From: Demequina rhizosphaerae
Lineage (GTDB): Bacteria > Actinomycetota > Actinomycetes > Actinomycetales > Demequinaceae
Assembly (NCBI RefSeq): GCF_000971255.1
Contig: NZ_BBMC01000007.1
Coordinates: 123,628-187,627 of the forward strand
Length of the DNA: 64,000 nt
Reading direction: 5' to 3'
Under the pieces are notes generated by a model. That model saw only the letters and a program-made list of their open reading frames with translations, searched no databases and was not told the origin of the DNA. Below are positions 26,487-37,740 of this stretch, one piece after another. A program made the translations under genes and the position numbers. The number at the start of each line of letters is the position of its first letter. Positions within the stretch are counted from its first letter, which is position 1.

Positions 26487-27488
26487 TCAGGGGAGGACGA
26501 CCACCTGGGCGGCGTAGACGAGGCCCGCGCCGAACCCGATCTGGAGGGCGAGGTCGCCCGACTTCGCGTCGCCGTCGCGCAGGACGCGCTCGGTCGCGAG
26601 CGGGATCGACGCCGCCGAGGTGTTGCCCGAGTCGACGATGTCCTTCGCCACCACCACGTGCTTCGGCAGCCCGATCTGCTTGACCATCTGGTCGATGATG
26701 CGGATGTTCGCCTGGTGGGGGATGAACACGTCGATGTCGTCGGGCGTGATGCCCGCGGCCTCGATGGCCTGCAGCGCGACCGGCGCCATCTTGAAGGACG
26801 CCCACTTGAAGACGCTGGGGCCCTCCTGGCGCAGGGTCGGGAACGGCGTGCCGGGCTTGTCGCGCACGTCGAGCCACGAGTCGGTCTGGCGGATGAGCTC
26901 CGCGCCCGAGCCCTCGGAGCCCCACACGGTGGGGCCGATGCCCGGCGTGTCCGAGGCGCCGATGACGACCGCGCCGGCGGCGTCGCCGAGCAGGTACGAG
27001 ATCGAGCGGTCGGCGGGGTCGACGAAGTCGCTGAGCTTCTCCGCGCCCACGACGAGGACGTGGCGGGCCGCGCCCGAGCGGACCAGCGCATCGGCCTGCC
27101 CGATGCCGTAGCAGTACCCCGCGCACGCGGCGGAGATGTCGAAGGCGGCCGCGGGCGTCGCGCCGAGGCGGTCCGCGAGGACCGGGGCGCCGCCGGGCGT
27201 GATGTGCGGGTAGGAGATGGTCGACAGGATGACGGCGTCGATCTCGGACGCGTCGATGCCGGCCTGCGCGATGGCGTCGCGCGCGGCCCGCTCCGACAGG
27301 TCGATGACCGAGGTGTCCTTGTCGGCCCGCACGCGCGTGACGATGCCGGTCATCTTGCGGATCCACTCGTCCGACGAGCTGATCGGCTCGACGAGGTCGT
27401 CGTTGGGGACGGCGTGCTCGCCGCGGGCGACGCCGAGGCCGAGGATGCGGGTGAACTCCGGTCCGCGGCGGACGTTGAGGGTGGTCAT
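26487..27488 (-). CDS. fabH: beta-ketoacyl-ACP synthase III
   Basis: A 333-residue KAS III that condenses acyl-CoA starters with malonyl-ACP. The catalytic Cys is in DISAACAGYCYG, the His in FIPHQANIRI and the Asn in DSGNTSAAS. It starts inside the fabD stop (ATGA overlap), so the two are coupled. Confidence 0.94.
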   Translation of the reverse strand: MTTLNVRRGPEFTRILGLGVARGEHAVPNDDLVEPISSSDEWIRKMTGIVTRVRADKDTSVIDLSERAARDAIAQAGIDASEIDAVILSTISYPHITPGGAPVLADRLGATPAAAFDISAACAGYCYGIGQADALVRSGAARHVLVVGAEKLSDFVDPADRSISYLLGDAAGAVVIGASDTPGIGPTVWGSEGSGAELIRQTDSWLDVRDKPGTPFPTLRQEGPSVFKWASFKMAPVALQAIEAAGITPDDIDVFIPHQANIRIIDQMVKQIGLPKHVVVAKDIVDSGNTSAASIPLATERVLRDGDAKSGDLALQIGFGAGLVYAAQVVVLP

Positions 27489-28399
27489 GCGGCGGTCTCC
27501 AGGAGGTCGCGGGCGGCGGCGAGGTCGTCGGGGGTCTTGAGCGCGACGGACGGGACGCCCTTCATGGCGCGCTTGGCGAGGCCGGCGAGGACGCCGCCCG
27601 GCGCGACCTCGACGATCCCGGTGACGCCCAGCTCGAGCATCGTCTCCATGCACAGGTCCCAGCGCACCGGGTTGGCGACCTGGCGCACGATGCGCGCGAG
27701 GGCGTCGGCGCCGTCCACCACCTTCGCGCCGTCGGCGTTGGACAGCAGCACGCCGGCGGGCTCGCCGGGCGAGACCTGGGCGGCCGCGGCGTCGAGGTCG
27801 GCGACCGCGGGGACCATGTACGTCGTGTGGAACGCGCCGGCGACCTGCAGCTCGATGACGCGGGCGCGGGCCGGCGGCTCCGCGACGAACGCGTCGATCG
27901 CGGCCTTCGCGCCGGCGGCGACCACCTGGCCGCCGCCGTTGACGTTGGCGGGCGTGAGGCCGTGCTTCTCGAGCGCGGCGGCCACCTCGGCGGCGTCGCC
28001 GCCCAGGACCGCGGCCATCGAGGTGGGCTCGGACGATGCGGCGGCCCGGGCCATCGCGGCGCCGCGCACCGCGACGAGGCGCATGGCGTCGGCGTCGGTG
28101 AGGACGCCCGCGAGGGCGGCGGCGCCGAGCTCGCCCACGGAGTGGCCCGCGGCGAGCGCCGGGGCGGCGCCGCCGAGCAGCGCGCGACCGGTCGCGATCG
28201 CGGTGGCGACCAGGAGCGGCTGGGCGACGGCCGTGTCACGGATGGTGTCCGCGTCCGACTCGGTGCCGTGGCGGACGATGTCGACGCCGGCGGCCTCGGA
28301 AAGGCCGGCGAGGGACTCGGCGACCTCGGGGAGCTCGAGCCATGGGGCGAGCATCCCCGGCGTCTGGGCACCCTGGCCGGGACAGAGAATGGCGATCAC
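27485..28399 (-). CDS. fabD: malonyl-CoA:ACP transacylase
   Basis: A 304-residue transacylase that loads malonate on ACP. It has the N-terminal CPGQGAQTPGM, the nucleophile GHSVGELGAAALAG and a later catalytic His in VAGAFHTTYM. The GTG start at 28399 is dictated by the family N-terminus. A TATAAC hexamer ends only 3 nt upstream, too close to serve a leaderless start here. It is 78 bp downstream of fasR. Confidence 0.93.
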   Translation of the reverse strand: MIAILCPGQGAQTPGMLAPWLELPEVAESLAGLSEAAGVDIVRHGTESDADTIRDTAVAQPLLVATAIATGRALLGGAAPALAAGHSVGELGAAALAGVLTDADAMRLVAVRGAAMARAAASSEPTSMAAVLGGDAAEVAAALEKHGLTPANVNGGGQVVAAGAKAAIDAFVAEPPARARVIELQVAGAFHTTYMVPAVADLDAAAAQVSPGEPAGVLLSNADGAKVVDGADALARIVRQVANPVRWDLCMETMLELGVTGIVEVAPGGVLAGLAKRAMKGVPSVALKTPDDLAAARDLLETAA

Positions 28400-28477
28400 G
28401 GGTTATAGCCTGCCTCACATGCGAGGGCCCTCCGCGGCATCAGGGTACCGATTCGGGCGCGAGTTCTTGTCGGAAAC

Positions 28478-29647
28478 CTACAAAGGGGCGGTGCTGGCGT
28501 CGCGCAGGCGGCCGAGCGCGAACGCGATCTGCAGGACGTGCGCGTCGCGGGTCGAGAGCACGTCCCAGCCGGTCAGCTCGGCGACCTTGCGCAGCCGGTA
28601 GCGGACCGTGTTGGCGTGGACGAACATCGTCCGGCTCGCCAGCTCGAGGGAGCGGCCGCAGTCGAGGAATGTCGCGACGGTCTCCTTGAGCGAGCCGCCC
28701 GCGGACGCGATCGGGTCGTACGCGACCGCGATGAGCCGGTCCGCCGCGGCCGAGTCGCCCACGAGCACGCGCTCGGGCAGGAGGTCGTCCGCGTTGACCG
28801 GGCGCGGGGCGAGCGCCCACGCGGGGGCCGCGGTGGCGCCGTAGATCGCCGCGCGGGTGGCGCGCGCGACCTCGACGAGCGTGACGGCCGGCGGGCCCAC
28901 GACCACGGGGCCGGGGCCGAAGCACGGCAGCAGCATCGCGTTGAGCTCCTCGAGGTCCCCGTCGATGCGCGCGATCACCACGAGGTCCTCGCCGTGGATG
29001 CCGACGAGCGCCCCGTGGGCCGCGCGGCGGATGGTGCGGCGCAGCTCCGCGGACTGGACCTCGCCGAGCGGGCCGTCGGTGCGGCCGACGAGGACGAGCG
29101 TGGGCCCGGGCTTCCAGCCGAGCGCGGCCGCGCGCGACGGCAGGTCGTCGTCCACCTCGCCGCGCACGAGAGCGTCGACGACGAGCGCCTCGAGGCGGGC
29201 GTCCCACGCGCCGCGCGACTCCGCGGCGCGCGCGTAGACCTCGGCGGCGGAGAACGCGATCTCGCGCGAGTAGCGCAGGATCGCCTCGCGCAGGTGCGCC
29301 TCTGCGCCGGCGGCGGCGAACTCGTCCGAGTGGTCCTCGACCACCGACACGAAGGTGCGAACGATCGTCAGCGTGTGCTGGAGGGAGATGGTCCGCGTGA
29401 GCTCCGGCGGTGCGGAGGCGAACATCTCGAGCGTGCCGCGGTGGCCGGCGTGCGGGTCCGCGAAGTACGCGACGAAGGACGCGATGCCCGCCTGCGCGAC
29501 CGAGCCCACCCACGAGCGCTCCTGCGCCGGCAGCTCCCGGAACCACGGGTAGTCGGCGTCGAGCTTCTTGAGCGCGATGGTGGCGAGGCGGCCCGTGCCG
29601 GCACGGAGGCGGCGCAGCGTCTCGGCGCGCATGTCCGGGGTGACCAT
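28478..29647 (-). CDS. fasR: PucR/CdaR-type regulator of fatty-acid synthesis (FasR-like)
   Basis: A 389-residue regulator with a C-terminal PucR-type helix-turn-helix: FVHANTVRYRLRKVAELTGWD (about residues 340-362). The N-terminal two thirds is a mixed alpha/beta sensor region. In streptomycetes a related regulator directly precedes fabD-fabH-acpP-fabF and activates it; the same order is seen here. ATG 29647 lies 7 nt after TACGCT, so the mRNA is probably leaderless. Not to be confused with the TetR-type FasR of mycobacteria. Confidence 0.82.
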   Translation of the reverse strand: MVTPDMRAETLRRLRAGTGRLATIALKKLDADYPWFRELPAQERSWVGSVAQAGIASFVAYFADPHAGHRGTLEMFASAPPELTRTISLQHTLTIVRTFVSVVEDHSDEFAAAGAEAHLREAILRYSREIAFSAAEVYARAAESRGAWDARLEALVVDALVRGEVDDDLPSRAAALGWKPGPTLVLVGRTDGPLGEVQSAELRRTIRRAAHGALVGIHGEDLVVIARIDGDLEELNAMLLPCFGPGPVVVGPPAVTLVEVARATRAAIYGATAAPAWALAPRPVNADDLLPERVLVGDSAAADRLIAVAYDPIASAGGSLKETVATFLDCGRSLELASRTMFVHANTVRYRLRKVAELTGWDVLSTRDAHVLQIAFALGRLRDASTAPL

Positions 29648-29953
29648 GCGGGCCAGCGTAGCGGGCGGTTGTGGGAACGGCACAACGCCGCACGAGGCGC
29701 GGGCGGGGTCGCGTGCGGCAGGAAGCCCGCCGCATCGTCCCGTCGCTGTGGTGCCCCACAACCGCGCGCCCCGACAGTGCGCACGGATCTCGCCGCGACA
29801 CGCCGGGGCGTCGGCTCCGCTCCGCCGCTGGGCCCGGCGTGCCGCTCCCGGATCCGTGCCCAGTGTCCAGATTGGGGACTTTGCCGAGAGTCGTCGCTGG
29901 TGTCGCGTTTGTCGCCGGTAGCGTCGGCACCAGGCTCGAGGCCAGGAGGAGAG
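29648..29953. promoter_or_regulatory. divergent regulatory region with a 10-bp inverted site
   Basis: This 306-bp gap between fasR and the acidic-tailed membrane gene holds no ORF I can support. CGGTTGTGGG (29666-29675) and its reverse complement CCCACAACCG (29755-29764) lie 79 bp apart. The first sits between the -35 and -10 region of fasR (TACGCT at 29655-29660 on the minus strand). They are candidate binding sites of a regulator such as FasR. Confidence 0.45.
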
Positions 29954-31405
29954 ATGTCGCCACGTCCGCGTCCGTTGCTGGGGATGGTGCTGGGGCTGCT
30001 GCTGGGCCTCGTGACCGTGGGGCTGCTGTGGCAGCTCGGCGTGATCGATCCCGGGCGCACGGTGCTGTTCGGGGTGTCCGCCCTCGCGGTGATGCTCGTC
30101 GCCGGCCTCCTCACGCGCGACGCGTCGCGGGCCCGGGGACGGTACACCGCGGTCGTCGCGATCGCGGGCGTGCTCGGCGGCGTCGCGCTCACCGGCATCG
30201 GCGAGCTCGTGCGTCCCGGGTCGATCTCGGACGGCTGCACGGTCGAGGCGTCCGTGGGCGACACCGTCGTGGCACCGGAGAACACGGCCGCGCTCACGCC
30301 GCTCGTCGTCCCCGCCGACGGCGTGGTGACGTGGACCGCTGGCTCCGAGACTCCCGTCGCGGTGACCGAGCGCGTCGCGGGCGTGGTGATCGGCGGCTTC
30401 GAGATCCCGATCCGGACGGTGACGTCGGCGGGCGCGCCCGAGGCCCAGGAGATGTCCGGCGAGGTCGTCGTCGCGGACGCCCTCACGTGGATCACGGACC
30501 GCTCGTGGCTCGAGCCGACCGGCGTCTATCACGCGTACGGCACGATGGCGGGCGGCTCGGTCCGGTGCGAGCTCGACGGCTACGTCAAGGTGGCGCCCGC
30601 GGGCGTGTTCTCGACCAACACGCTGACGATCCTGTGGATCTCGCTCGGCGTGCTGCTCCTCCTCATCGCGTGGGCGGCCTTCGCGGTCCGGCGGTCCTTC
30701 ACCCGCGCCGATCAGGACGAGGCACGCGCGCTCGAGGCCGCCGCCGCGGGTTTCGCCGCGGGGGAGGGGGCGCACGCCTCGAACGGCGACGGCGCGCCCG
30801 TCGACTACATCGACCCGGTGCCGGCGTGGAGGCCGGACGATCAGGCCCCCGCCGGCGGCGCCGACGAGATCGTCGCGCCGCCCGCCGAGGAGGCCGTGCA
30901 GCGGCGGTCGGCGTTCGCTGCGCCGAACGACGATGCTTCCGGGGACGGCTCCGGCGGCGGGAGCCAGGGCGCGGACGACTCGGTCGCGGCCTGGGTCGCG
31001 GGCGAGCCCGCCATGGAGGGTGGCGACGACGACCTGCTGACCGAGGGGCTCGAGGACGCGGACGCCGAGGAGCCGGTCGACGCGGAGGCCGAACCGGCTG
31101 ATGCCGAGGTCGAGGACGAGAGCGAGGCGGAGCCCGAGCCCGAGGAGACGGAAGGCGAGCCCGAGGAGGCGGAGCCCGAGCCCGAGGAGACGGAAGGCGA
31201 GCCCGAGGAGGCGGAACCGGTCGCCGAAGGCGAGGGGCCTGACGAGGACGCGGAGCGCATCGTCCCCGCCGACGGCGAGGATGCCGACGCGCCCGTCGAG
31301 GACGAGCCCCGGGCGGACGACGCCGCGGCCGACGACGACGGAGCCGACAACGACGAAGGGCCGGAGGCCCCGTCCGAGGACGAGGACTCCGGCCCCAAGC
31401 CGTGA
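29954..31405 (+). CDS. membrane protein with long acidic cytoplasmic or wall-facing tail
   Basis: A 483-residue protein. Three hydrophobic segments lie near residues 8-27, 33-53 and 62-80, then a ~130-residue beta-rich domain, a fourth segment (TLTILWISLGVLLLLIAWAA, about 217-240), and a ~240-residue tail dominated by Glu, Asp, Ala and Pro. Inside the tail a 14-residue unit occurs twice in tandem. I recognise no family. GGAGGAGAG lies directly upstream of the ATG. It ends 12 bp from the convergent aceE. Confidence 0.75.
   Translation: MSPRPRPLLGMVLGLLLGLVTVGLLWQLGVIDPGRTVLFGVSALAVMLVAGLLTRDASRARGRYTAVVAIAGVLGGVALTGIGELVRPGSISDGCTVEASVGDTVVAPENTAALTPLVVPADGVVTWTAGSETPVAVTERVAGVVIGGFEIPIRTVTSAGAPEAQEMSGEVVVADALTWITDRSWLEPTGVYHAYGTMAGGSVRCELDGYVKVAPAGVFSTNTLTILWISLGVLLLLIAWAAFAVRRSFTRADQDEARALEAAAAGFAAGEGAHASNGDGAPVDYIDPVPAWRPDDQAPAGGADEIVAPPAEEAVQRRSAFAAPNDDASGDGSGGGSQGADDSVAAWVAGEPAMEGGDDDLLTEGLEDADAEEPVDAEAEPADAEVEDESEAEPEPEETEGEPEEAEPEPEETEGEPEEAEPVAEGEGPDEDAERIVPADGEDADAPVEDEPRADDAAADDDGADNDEGPEAPSEDEDSGPKP
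31130..31213 (+). repeat. perfect 42-bp tandem duplication in an acidic coding tail
   Basis: Two identical 42-bp units (31130-31171 and 31172-31213) encode the 14-residue unit EPEPEETEGEPEEA twice. Identity at silent positions suggests a recent slippage event. Confidence 0.9.
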
Positions 31406-31417
31406 GCCGCTAGGCGA

Positions 31418-34129
<2,712 letters not shown>

Positions 34130-34266
34130 AGGTGACCTTCCTGTCGGGCGCGCGGTGGCGCGCCGGATGATCTGGGGTGATCGCACGGCGTGATGCGCCC
34201 GCGTTCCCCACATTGTTTGCCACAGAACAGGTTAACGTCACGCGGGGACTGCCGCGCACGGGGTGA

Positions 34267-34295
34267 TTGCACCGACCTGCGCGTACCTCTACTGT
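34267..34295 (+). promoter_or_regulatory. promoter of the DUF3052-ahpE transcript
   Basis: TTGCAC (34267-34272), 17-bp spacer, TACTGT (34290-34295), the best sigma70-like match in the window. The predicted leader is about 50 nt and contains a small hairpin with CACGTGC (34306-34312) and GCACGTG (34316-34322). Confidence 0.65.
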
Positions 34296-34351
34296 GGACG
34301 CCAGGCACGTGCTCCGGCACGTGAGTCACCGAAGAAGGGGGTCCCGCCACC

Positions 34352-34780
34352 GTGGCGACGCAGGAGGACGCGCAGGCGGCGGTCGACGCCGTGGTCGCGA
34401 GGCTCGGTTTGAAGGCCGGCCAGATCATCCAGGAGTTCGGCTACGACCAGGACACGGACACCGAGTTCCGTTCCGCGGTCGAGGCCCTCACAGGAGAGGA
34501 CCTCGTCGACGAGGACTTCGGCGACGTGACCGACGGCTCGCTCGTCTGGTTCCGGGACGGCGACGACGACCTCGCCGACCTCCTCATGGACGCGCAGACG
34601 CTGCTCGACGACGGCGCCGCGGTGTGCGTGTGCACGCCCAAGGCGGGGCTGCCGGGCCACGTCCAGCCGCGCGACGTGCAGGAGGCCGCCTCGGTCGCCG
34701 GCCTGCACGCCACCTCCACGTTCGTCATCGGCTCCCGCTGGACCGCGACCTACCTGGTGGAGAAGGGCCGCTCCAAGTGA
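34352..34780 (+). CDS. DUF3052 family protein
   Basis: A 142-residue acidic protein of an actinobacterial family of unknown function. Recognisable stretches are LGLKAGQIIQEFGYDQD near the start and SVAGLHATSTFVIGSRW near the end. It is typically found between aceE and ahpE, as here. GTG 34352 follows GAAGAAGGGGG. Its stop overlaps the ahpE start by GTGA. Confidence 0.85.
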   Translation: MATQEDAQAAVDAVVARLGLKAGQIIQEFGYDQDTDTEFRSAVEALTGEDLVDEDFGDVTDGSLVWFRDGDDDLADLLMDAQTLLDDGAAVCVCTPKAGLPGHVQPRDVQEAASVAGLHATSTFVIGSRWTATYLVEKGRSK

Positions 34781-35241
34781 CCCACCCCCTGGTGGGCCAC
34801 GAGGCCCCCGAGTTCAGCATGACCGACACCCACGGCCGCACGGTCACGTCCGAGGACCTGCGCGGCACCGCGTACCTGCTGGTGTTCGTGCCGTTCGCGT
34901 TCTCCGACACGTGCACCAACGAGCTCATCGAGCTGCGCGCGGCGGACGACCTGCTCACGCGGGACGGCCTGCGCGTGATCGTGGTGAGCTGCGACTCCGT
35001 CTACACGCTCAAGGCGTGGGCCGATACGCACAGCTACAAGGCGGACCTGCTGTCGGACTTCTGGCCCCACGGCGAGGTGTCGCGCCAGTACGGCGTCTTC
35101 AACCCGCGCAAGGGCCTCGCGACGCGCGGCTCGTTCCTCGTGGACGCCGAGGGCGTGTGCCGATGGGCCATCGTCAACCCCGAGGGGGAGGCGCGCGACG
35201 TCGCCGAGTACCGCGGCGCGGTGGAGTCGCTGCTCGGCTGA
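34777..35241 (+). CDS. ahpE: peroxiredoxin, AhpE type
   Basis: A 154-residue one-Cys type peroxiredoxin. The peroxidatic Cys46 lies in VPFAFSDTCTNEL; the matching Arg is in TRGSFLVD. It reduces hydroperoxides in the cytoplasm. The GTG start overlaps the DUF3052 stop, so the pair is co-translated. Mtb AhpE has Cys45 in the same context. Confidence 0.92.
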   Translation: MTHPLVGHEAPEFSMTDTHGRTVTSEDLRGTAYLLVFVPFAFSDTCTNELIELRAADDLLTRDGLRVIVVSCDSVYTLKAWADTHSYKADLLSDFWPHGEVSRQYGVFNPRKGLATRGSFLVDAEGVCRWAIVNPEGEARDVAEYRGAVESLLG

Positions 35242-35295
35242 GTCGCCGCTCGGCCGCGGCGCTCGCCGTCGCATCGTCCTGCCACAATGGTCCGC

Positions 35296-35372
35296 GGGCC
35301 CTTAGCTCAGTTGGTTAGAGCACTGCGTTTACACCGCAGGTGTCGTCGGTTCGAGTCCGGCAGGGCCCACCA
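35296..35372 (+). tRNA. tRNA-Val (anticodon TAC), CCA encoded
   Basis: Acceptor stem GGGCCCT (35296-35302) pairs with AGGGCCC (35362-35368). Anticodon stem CTGCG/CGCAG encloses loop TTTACAC, giving anticodon TAC. The T loop TTCGAGT is present. Discriminator A at 35369 is followed by a genomic CCA (35370-35372). A CACAAT -10 element lies just upstream. The opposite strand carries the last codons of the MarR gene. Confidence 0.95.
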
Positions 35373-35835
35373 ACCCCTCCATCCCGCGACCCTCGGCGGC
35401 CCGCGCGGTCGCGAGCAGCACGGTGGCGACGTCCGCTGCCGTCTCGAGCGGCGCATCGTCCACCCCGGCGAACAGCGCCGCGAGCCCCTCGAGGTGCTCG
35501 CCGGCGTGCCGGTCCCAGAACTCCCGATGCTGCGGAGTGAGGTGGAGCCGCAGCGTCCGCGCGTCGTCGGGGTCGGGCGCGATGTGGAGGAAGCCCGCCT
35601 GCTCGAGCCGCAGCGCGAGCTGCTTGGCCGCCTGCCGGGACGTCCCGTAGCGGTCCGCCGCCGCCCTCAGCGTGGGGGCCTCGTCGCCGAACGTCTCGAT
35701 GGCGACGAGCAGCATCCACTGCTTCGCGGACAGGCCCGCGGGCGCGAGCATGTCGTCCAGCAGGTTCTTCCACGACTGGCTCAGCAGGAACACGGTCGCG
35801 AACACGGTGCGCGCCGCATCGTCCCGGCCGCTCAT
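35329..35835 (-). CDS. MarR-family regulator, 3' end antisense within tRNA-Val
   Basis: A 168-residue MarR-type winged-helix protein: LSAKQWMLLVAIETFG, then RAAADRYGTSRQAAKQLALRLEQAG as recognition helices and the wing DPDDARTLRLHLT. Its last 14 codons are complementary to the 3' two thirds of tRNA-Val and end at TAA in the anticodon loop. The start ATG overlaps the stop of the membrane gene upstream (ATGA). It probably represses its own operon through the palindrome at 36713-36732. Confidence 0.85.
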   Translation of the reverse strand: MSGRDDAARTVFATVFLLSQSWKNLLDDMLAPAGLSAKQWMLLVAIETFGDEAPTLRAAADRYGTSRQAAKQLALRLEQAGFLHIAPDPDDARTLRLHLTPQHREFWDRHAGEHLEGLAALFAGVDDAPLETAADVATVLLATARAAEGRGMEGLVGPAGLEPTTPAV

Positions 35836-36674
35836 GCCGCGACCGCCGGGGCGGCGACGCGCGCGTCCTCGTCCGCCGTGGACCGCGCCGCCAGGAAGGC
35901 GAGCGTCCCCGACGCGGCCGCCAGGAGGCCGAAGACCGCCGCGGGCGCGGCGCTCTCTGCGAGCCCCGCGGACACGAGCCCGATGACCATCGCGACCAGC
36001 GCGACCGCGAGGAGGGCGGTGAAGGCGAGCGCGGCCGTCGCGAGCACGTAGCCGCGGACCCGCCGCTGCAGCACCCACGCGCCGGTGAGCGCGAGCGTGG
36101 GCAGCATGATCGACAGGTCGAGGACCTCGATCCCGTTGGTGGGCGTGCCGGACTCCGCGAGCGTCTCGGGCGCGGTGCCGTCGAGGAGCGCGGGCACGAT
36201 GTCCGCCAGCCACAGGAACGCGAAGACCGCCACGACCGCCCACAGCGCGCCCGCGGCGGCGCGGCGCGGCCAGCGCGGACCGAACGCGTCCAGCGGCACG
36301 TCGCGGATCGCGGTGGCGAGGCTCGTGGCGAGGGTGAGGGACGCGAGACCGAAGGCCGACGTGTACACGAGGAACAGCGCGTTGAACTGCACCATGAACG
36401 ATGCGATCGCATAGGTGTAGGCGAGGTACAGCACGGCGCCGTGCCACAGCAGCCACGCGCCGCGCGAACCGCGCCGCGCCGCGAGCGCGAGGAGCAGCAG
36501 CGCCGGCACGGCGACGAGCAGCGTGACCCAGTCCTGGGCCGCGGCCTGCACCGCGAAGCTCTCCCGGTCGCGCGCGTACAGGTCGGGGTCGAGCGCGCCC
36601 ACGCCGGCGGCGACGGCGGCGAGCGCCGCGAGCGGGACGGACATCGCGAGCGGGATGCGGGGGATCGCGGCCAT
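35832..36674 (-). CDS. multi-pass membrane protein co-transcribed with a MarR regulator
   Basis: A 280-residue protein with about seven or eight hydrophobic segments and short loops. No family is recognised with confidence. GAGGAGG 8 nt before ATG 36674 supports the start. Being the first gene of a MarR-controlled pair suggests a role in response to a small molecule, which is inference. Confidence 0.75.
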   Translation of the reverse strand: MAAIPRIPLAMSVPLAALAAVAAGVGALDPDLYARDRESFAVQAAAQDWVTLLVAVPALLLLALAARRGSRGAWLLWHGAVLYLAYTYAIASFMVQFNALFLVYTSAFGLASLTLATSLATAIRDVPLDAFGPRWPRRAAAGALWAVVAVFAFLWLADIVPALLDGTAPETLAESGTPTNGIEVLDLSIMLPTLALTGAWVLQRRVRGYVLATAALAFTALLAVALVAMVIGLVSAGLAESAAPAAVFGLLAAASGTLAFLAARSTADEDARVAAPAVAA

Positions 36675-36712
36675 GGTGATGCCCTCCTCGGGCCCGGCAC
36701 CGGGCGGCGCCG

Positions 36713-36732
36713 ATAGGCAACACGTTACCTAT
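36713..36732. promoter_or_regulatory. MarR-type operator palindrome
   Basis: ATAGGCAAC and GTTACCTAT arms separated by AC; 8 of 9 bases pair. It lies 39-58 bp upstream of the membrane-protein start, where a repressor would block the promoter of the membrane protein-marR operon. Confidence 0.65.
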
Positions 36733-36860
36733 CCGGGTGGCGTGCGCCCGGGACCAGGGTCCCGTTGAGGGTTCTGGGCGCCTCGCGGCGGAGTGCGGCG
36801 GGACGATGCGCGGCGCGCGCTAGCCTCGAACCACGCAGGCGGACCTGGGAGGAGGCGGTC

Positions 36861-37703
36861 GTGTCGTTCGAACTCGGCGAGCACGAGGGCGGGCTCAAGA
36901 AGGGCGCGAAGTACGAGGCGTTCGCCAAGCGCGCCGACGGCGCCATGGCGGTTCTCGCGATGGTCTTCCTCGTCGTGTGGTCGGCGCGCATCGCCTTCCG
37001 CGACGAGCTGCCCGGCAGCGTCCGCGCGACGCTGCTCACCATCCAGAGCCTCGTGTGGCTCGTGTTCATCGTCGACCTGGTCATCCGCGTCGCGATCCAC
37101 GAGCAGCGCTGGCGCTTCCTGCTCACGCACCCGCTCGACGTGGTCGCGGTCATCATCCCGGCCGCGCGCCCGCTCAAGATCCTGTCGGTGTTCGCGTCGG
37201 GGACCATGCTGGCGAGCCGCAAGGGCGTGGTGAAGTCCACGCAGGCCGTCCTCATCGCCGTGCTGCTGCTCCTGTGGATCGCGGCGGTGGCGATGCTCGA
37301 CGCCGAGCGCGGTCACGAGGGAGCGCAGATCGTCAACTTCGGCGACGCGGTGTGGTGGGCCCTCGTCACCGTCACCACGGTCGGCTACGGCGACTACGCG
37401 CCGGTGACGATCGAGGGGCGCGTCGTCGCGACCATCCTCATGCTCATCGGCATCGCCCTCATCGGTATCGTCACCGCCTCCGTCGCGGCCTGGTTCGTCA
37501 GCCTCACGCAGGGCGTCGAGGAGGAGAAGGAGGAGGCCCGCGAGGTCGAGCGCGAGGAGATCACGCGCCAGCAGCTGCTGTCGCGCATCGGCGACCTCGA
37601 GGCGAAGCTCGACGAGCTCGCCGGACGCGGCGGACCCGGGGCCTCGGGGCTGCCGCACCTCACGCCCAAGCCGCCGAGCGACGCGGACCCGCGCTCGCGC
37701 TAG
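36861..37703 (+). CDS. voltage-gated-type potassium channel
   Basis: A 280-residue channel. Hydrophobic segments S1-S4-like lie in residues 28-120, then S5 (about 127-147), the pore helix and the selectivity filter TVGYGD (173-178), and S6 (about 187-212). The C-terminal tail is a charged predicted coiled coil (EEEKEEAREVEREEI) that may hold the tetramer. The voltage-sensor segment has few arginines, so gating may not be strongly voltage-dependent. GGGAGGAGG precedes the GTG start. Confidence 0.88.
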   Translation: MSFELGEHEGGLKKGAKYEAFAKRADGAMAVLAMVFLVVWSARIAFRDELPGSVRATLLTIQSLVWLVFIVDLVIRVAIHEQRWRFLLTHPLDVVAVIIPAARPLKILSVFASGTMLASRKGVVKSTQAVLIAVLLLLWIAAVAMLDAERGHEGAQIVNFGDAVWWALVTVTTVGYGDYAPVTIEGRVVATILMLIGIALIGIVTASVAAWFVSLTQGVEEEKEEAREVEREEITRQQLLSRIGDLEAKLDELAGRGGPGASGLPHLTPKPPSDADPRSR

Positions 37704-37740
37704 GCGCGCGCGACCGCCGCGCGCCGCGGGAGGATCCGCG

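Noticed and set aside
28400..28412. TATAAC as a leaderless promoter of fabD
   Set aside because: The hexamer ends 3 nt before the GTG, so the transcript would begin inside the coding sequence; the family N-terminus requires this GTG.
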